Shown: piece after piece, positions 38,108 through 41,276 of the stretch
Layout: the number at the start of each line of letters is the position of its first letter
How positions within the stretch are numbered: the stretch's first letter is position 1
Assembly: GCA_963205105.1 (NCBI GenBank)
Contig: CAUJJW010000407.1
Span: 1-41,276 of the forward strand
DNA length: 41,276 nt
From: Verrucomicrobiota bacterium
GTDB lineage: Bacteria; Verrucomicrobiota; Verrucomicrobiia; Limisphaerales; CAIMTB01
Direction of reading: 5' to 3'
Made by a program: the position numbers and the translations under genes
The notes under the pieces: model-generated
Seen by the model: the letters and a program-made list of their open reading frames with translations, nothing else
What the model was told of the DNA's origin: nothing
Database searches by the model: none

Positions 38108-41056
38108 CTACTTGCGGGCGACCGGCGTCACCTGGAGGGTGAGCGACTGATCCTGGCGCCGTACCACCAACTCGACCGGTTGCCCGATTTTCACGGCATC
38201 GAGCGCGTAAGTGTAGTCGTAGATGTTGGCGATCTTGCGCCCGGCCAGGGAGGTGATGATGTCGCCGGTCTTGACGCCGGCCTGGTCGGCAGGACTGCCA
38301 CCGCGAACGCCGCTGAGTTTGACGCCTTCGACCTCGGTGGCGTAGTCGGGAATGGTGCCCAAAAACGCGCGCAATGATTCACGGCTGCCGACATTACCGC
38401 CGCTTCGAACGACCTCCACGTAGTCGGGAACCGTCGTCGGTTGCCGCAGATCCGAGAGAAGCCTGCCGGCGAACGTGGCGATACGCTCCATGCCGTCGTA
38501 GTCGAGTTTGTCGTGTTGATCGGTCGGGCGGTGGTAGTCCTCGTGGCTGCCGGTGAAGAAAGCGAGCACCGGAATGCGGCGGGGGTAGAACGCTGTCGTG
38601 TCGGTCGGAAGGTAGGGATCCTCCTGCAAGGCGAGATCGAATCCCGCGGCGACGTTGCGGCGTTCGATCAGCTTCTTCCAGGAGGTCGAGGAACCAACGC
38701 CCTGCAGAATCAGCCGGTTGTTTCGCATTCTCCCCACCATGTCGAAGTTGAGGTAGGCCACCACGTTGGTGGATTTCAGCGGGCCATGCTCGGCGAAATG
38801 GGATGAGCCCAGCAGCCCGATTTCTTCGCCGGACCAGAAGGCAAACACCACGCCGCGCTCGCTGTCAGACGGGTTGGAAGCAGATCGGCGGGCGGTGTCC
38901 GCAGCAATCTCGAGCAGCACCGAAACCCCGGAGGCATTGTCGTCGGCGCCACCGCAAACCTGGCCTTCTTCTCCCTTCCGATTGAAGGCCCCGCTGGCTT
39001 CGCCCCGGCCGAGGTGGTCGTAGTGAGCGCCCAGCAAGATCACGTCGTCGGAGGTCCCCCGCGGCGGTATCCAGCCCACCACGTTGCGATCGCGTTTCCG
39101 AACCTGCTCCAGACGGGTGGTCAGCGTGACGGTTCGGTTGGTGATGTCGAACGACCCGACAGCGTGCGGGTTCTCGTTGTCGAGTCCCGACTGGAGGGTC
39201 TTGAGGTCGTGGCCGGAACCAGCGAGAACGGCGTCGGCGGTGGCGGTGTCAATGCTCGCGGCCAGAATGCCCGAGCCGGAGAGGCTGCTGTCGGAAGACA
39301 GGGCGACGAGTTCCCCGGTTCCGGGTGAGTTGGGGCCGGTGACGAAGAGGATGGCCTTGGCGCCGAGGTCCCGTGCGAGCATGGCCTTGTAGCGAAGTCC
39401 GGCGTAACGATTGAGTTCCTGGCGTCGTTCGGGGGCGACGTCCTCGGGCACGAACCGGAGTGCGATGACGACCTTGTTGGAGACGTCCAAGCCAGCATAC
39501 GAATCGTAGCCTTCTCCCAACTTGCCTGGCAGGCGGAGGCCGTAGCCCGCGAAGACGACCGGGCCGGTTGCTGTGCCGTTGGCAGAGAAGGCGAGTGGGC
39601 GGAAGTGGGTCTCCACCACGAAGGCTTTTTCGTCGACGGAAAGGTGGTTGTGGTTGGTGAGCAGTCGTGTGCCCGCGGTGAATTCGAACTCATGGAACCA
39701 CTCTCCGGCGAACGGTTGAAGACCGGCACGGCGGAGATGGTCGCGGATGTATTCGGACGCGAGCCGGGCGCCCTCCGAGCCGGTCATGCGTCCTTCGAGG
39801 TCGGACGAGGCGAGGAAGGACACCTGTTGGCGCATGTCACCCGCGCGGATGTCCGGCGAGAAGGCACCGATGGCGGACGTTGAAACCTGTGGAGTGCGTG
39901 TGACGGCTGGCGTGGACGGCGTCTCGGTGGCCGTTTTGGAAGTGCTTCGCAGCGGGGCCTTCGTCAGGGCATCGCGAGCCGCCTGATGATTCCATTGGGC
40001 CATGAACAATTGCGAACGGGCATCGGCGGTTCGCGCGCTCGTCCAGCTGAGCTGTTGGCCGTCCGGCGAAAAGACGGGGAGCCCATCGAATCCGTCGGTG
40101 TAGGTGACACGGACCGGTTCCTTGAGGCCGGGAGCGTCGACGATGAAGAGTTCGAAGTTTCCGAAGCCGTGTTTGTTGGAGGTGAAGACCACGTATTCGC
40201 CGGACGGGTGAAAGTAGGGAGCCCACGACATTGAGGCGAAATCGGTGAGGCGCCGTTGGTCCGTACCATCCAGGGCCATCGTGTGGATGTCCGCGGTGGA
40301 GCCTTTGGCATCGAAGCGCCTCCAAACGATGCGCTGGCCATCGGCGGAGAAGAATGGTCCTCCGTCATAGCCGGGCGTGTGGGTCAACCGGCGGGGGTTG
40401 GAGCCATCCGCGTTCATGAGGTAGATCTCGCCGAAGTAGGAGGGATCGATGGCCGCGCGGTGGACGTCCTCGGTGGAGAGCCGGTTGGTGGGGTAGGCGT
40501 CGCGGAGTGAGCAGAAGACGATCAGCCTCCCGTCCGGGGAGTAGGAGCCTTCGGCATCGTAGCCGGGGGTGTCGGTGAGTCGACGGACGCCGGAGCCATC
40601 ACGCTGCACGACGAAGAGCTCCATTTGTTCGTCATAATCCCACGCATACCGACGCTGCTTGCCCGAGGCGCGCAGGTCGAACTCGGCGCGTTGGTGGTCC
40701 GGGGTGGCGGGATCGAGATGGGTGGAGGCGAAAAGGATCTCTTCGGTGCCCGGCCTGAAGAAGGCGCAGGTGGTTTTGCCGGTGCCTGGCGACACCCGGC
40801 GGCTCTCCCCGGATTCCAGGTCCAGGGTGTAGATTTGGTAAAACGGATTGTCCGCTTCCCGTTCGCTCTGAAACACCATGTGACGACCGTCCGCGGAGAA
40901 GTAGCCTTCACCGGCTCGCCGGCCTTCGATGGTGAGCAGACGGGTTCGGTTGAGGAAATTGGTCTCGCTGCTGAATGCCGAAGAGCCAAACAAGGTGATG
41001 AGCAGCAGGCAGATCAGGCCCCATCGGTGGCTGGTTTCGCGAATTGTCCAAGACAT
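38108..41056 (-). CDS. Secreted fusion: TolB-like propeller + PA-inserted M28 metallopeptidase + PDZ
   Basis: 982 residues from the ATG at 41056, chosen because the signal peptide (HRWGLICLLLITLFGSSAFS) follows at once; an ATG 18 bases upstream is possible. Residues ~40-370 contain PD40/TolB beta-propeller repeats (GYFSADGRHMVFQS, GSYSPDGRLIVFCS, YFHPSGEYVVFTS, FSPDGQQLSW). A Thr/Ser/Pro linker follows (~375-405). The M28 aminopeptidase starts at ~418 (FLASSDLEGRMTGSEGA), is interrupted by a PA domain (~480-640), and has all zinc ligands: His in GAHYDHLG (~670), Asp in GGADDNASG (~702), Glu-Glu in SGEEIG (~742), Asp in NFDMVG and His in DYHRPTD (~835). A PDZ domain ends it (~890-982, GGSPADQAGVKTGDII). 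Probably a periplasmic or exported peptide-degrading enzyme. Single gene. Confidence 0.9.
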   Translation of the reverse strand: MSWTIRETSHRWGLICLLLITLFGSSAFSSETNFLNRTRLLTIEGRRAGEGYFSADGRHMVFQSEREADNPFYQIYTLDLESGESRRVSPGTGKTTCAFFRPGTEEILFASTHLDPATPDHQRAEFDLRASGKQRRYAWDYDEQMELFVVQRDGSGVRRLTDTPGYDAEGSYSPDGRLIVFCSLRDAYPTNRLSTEDVHRAAIDPSYFGEIYLMNADGSNPRRLTHTPGYDGGPFFSADGQRIVWRRFDAKGSTADIHTMALDGTDQRRLTDFASMSWAPYFHPSGEYVVFTSNKHGFGNFELFIVDAPGLKEPVRVTYTDGFDGLPVFSPDGQQLSWTSARTADARSQLFMAQWNHQAARDALTKAPLRSTSKTATETPSTPAVTRTPQVSTSAIGAFSPDIRAGDMRQQVSFLASSDLEGRMTGSEGARLASEYIRDHLRRAGLQPFAGEWFHEFEFTAGTRLLTNHNHLSVDEKAFVVETHFRPLAFSANGTATGPVVFAGYGLRLPGKLGEGYDSYAGLDVSNKVVIALRFVPEDVAPERRQELNRYAGLRYKAMLARDLGAKAILFVTGPNSPGTGELVALSSDSSLSGSGILAASIDTATADAVLAGSGHDLKTLQSGLDNENPHAVGSFDITNRTVTLTTRLEQVRKRDRNVVGWIPPRGTSDDVILLGAHYDHLGRGEASGAFNRKGEEGQVCGGADDNASGVSVLLEIAADTARRSASNPSDSERGVVFAFWSGEEIGLLGSSHFAEHGPLKSTNVVAYLNFDMVGRMRNNRLILQGVGSSTSWKKLIERRNVAAGFDLALQEDPYLPTDTTAFYPRRIPVLAFFTGSHEDYHRPTDQHDKLDYDGMERIATFAGRLLSDLRQPTTVPDYVEVVRSGGNVGSRESLRAFLGTIPDYATEVEGVKLSGVRGGSPADQAGVKTGDIITSLAGRKIANIYDYTYALDAVKIGQPVELVVRRQDQSLTLQVTPVARK

Positions 41057-41221
41057 TGTCCGACCAAGATACATGGGTGAAGTGCTTTGGCGACTTGCGG
41101 CAGTTTGCCATAGATCGTGGGTGGATTGCTGGCGTCGGCGGGACGGATTTCGCAATCCGGTGATGGTGATTCGCTGTCGAAACCGACCTGCTCACGGACC
41201 TTGAACCGCTGTGGGAATCAT

Positions 41222-41245
41222 CACAGAGACACCGAGTCACAGAGG
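41222..41245. repeat. Short interspersed CACAGAG-type repeat
   Basis: CACAGAGACACCGAGTCACAGAGG is built of near-copies of CACAGAG/ACCGAG units. Strings of the form 'ACAGAGACACAGAG' recur between genes in many environmental bacterial genomes (from memory, not searched). It lies upstream of the peptidase gene, in the 220 non-coding bases at the right edge, where I see nothing else. Confidence 0.5.
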
Positions 41246-41276
41246 TAGGAACGTTATCCAAAAATTGGACACGTAT

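Noticed and set aside
37865..38377. 170-codon plus-strand open frame after the ribosomal terminator
   Set aside because: Most of it is antisense to the end of the peptidase gene (PDZ domain). There is no ribosome-binding site or recognisable motif.

Overview
The window is a GC-rich bacterial chromosome segment. The best fit is Verrucomicrobiota, probably a Pedosphaera/Limisphaera-like lineage. This is an inference from several traits seen together: a prepilin-like protein of the type multiplied in Verrucomicrobia, Planctomycetes and Lentisphaerae, many secreted SGNH, ceramidase-like and FG-GAP proteins, low-complexity tails on ribosomal proteins, and interspersed palindromic repeats of the AGCCCCGGAGGGGCGA type. 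There is no 16S gene in the window to settle it.

Left part (1-19020): accessory and housekeeping genes in short units on both strands. It opens with the tail of a COG0523/CobW metallochaperone GTPase, the remnant of a PIN-domain (VapC-like) toxin and a FecA-type TonB-dependent receptor. Then come a membrane-anchored SGNH protein, a translationally coupled pair of SPFH/prohibitin-like proteins with a small two-helix membrane protein, and a repeat-rich stretch (13 heptamers, hairpins and inverted repeats). Small membrane proteins and a prepilin-like protein follow. On the minus strand lie trpA-manC and a tight nadC-birA-coaX cofactor operon (NAD, biotin, CoA). They are interleaved with secreted proteins (ceramidase-like, SGNH hydrolase, FG-GAP) on the plus strand, a drug-efflux-type MFS transporter and an atypical SDR.

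Centre (19176-37409): one uninterrupted plus-strand run of 33 genes joins the str, S10, spc and alpha ribosomal operons: rpsL-rpsG-fusA-rpsJ-rplC-rplD-rplW-rplB-rpsS-rplV-rpsC-rplP-rpmC-rpsQ-rplN-rplX-rplE-rpsN-rpsH-rplF-rplR-rpsE-rplO-secY-map-infA-rpmJ-rpsM-rpsK-rpsD-rpoA-rplQ. tuf, rpmD (L30) and adk are missing from their usual places. S11, S5 and L17 carry lineage-type low-complexity extensions or an insertion. The run ends at a very strong intrinsic terminator (37463-37493). Together these genes make the ribosome, elongation factor G, initiation factor 1, the SecY channel, methionine aminopeptidase and the RNA polymerase alpha subunit.

Right part (37494-41276): a frameshifted coiled-coil gene on the minus strand, then a large secreted fusion protein (TolB-like propeller, PA-split M28 metallopeptidase, PDZ) on the minus strand, and a short interspersed repeat at the edge. 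I found no prophage, transposase, CRISPR array, tRNA or rRNA. I did not find an unmistakably new multi-gene system. The best candidates for a second look are the SPFH pair with its small membrane partner and structured leader, the frameshifted coiled-coil gene, and the extended ribosomal proteins.
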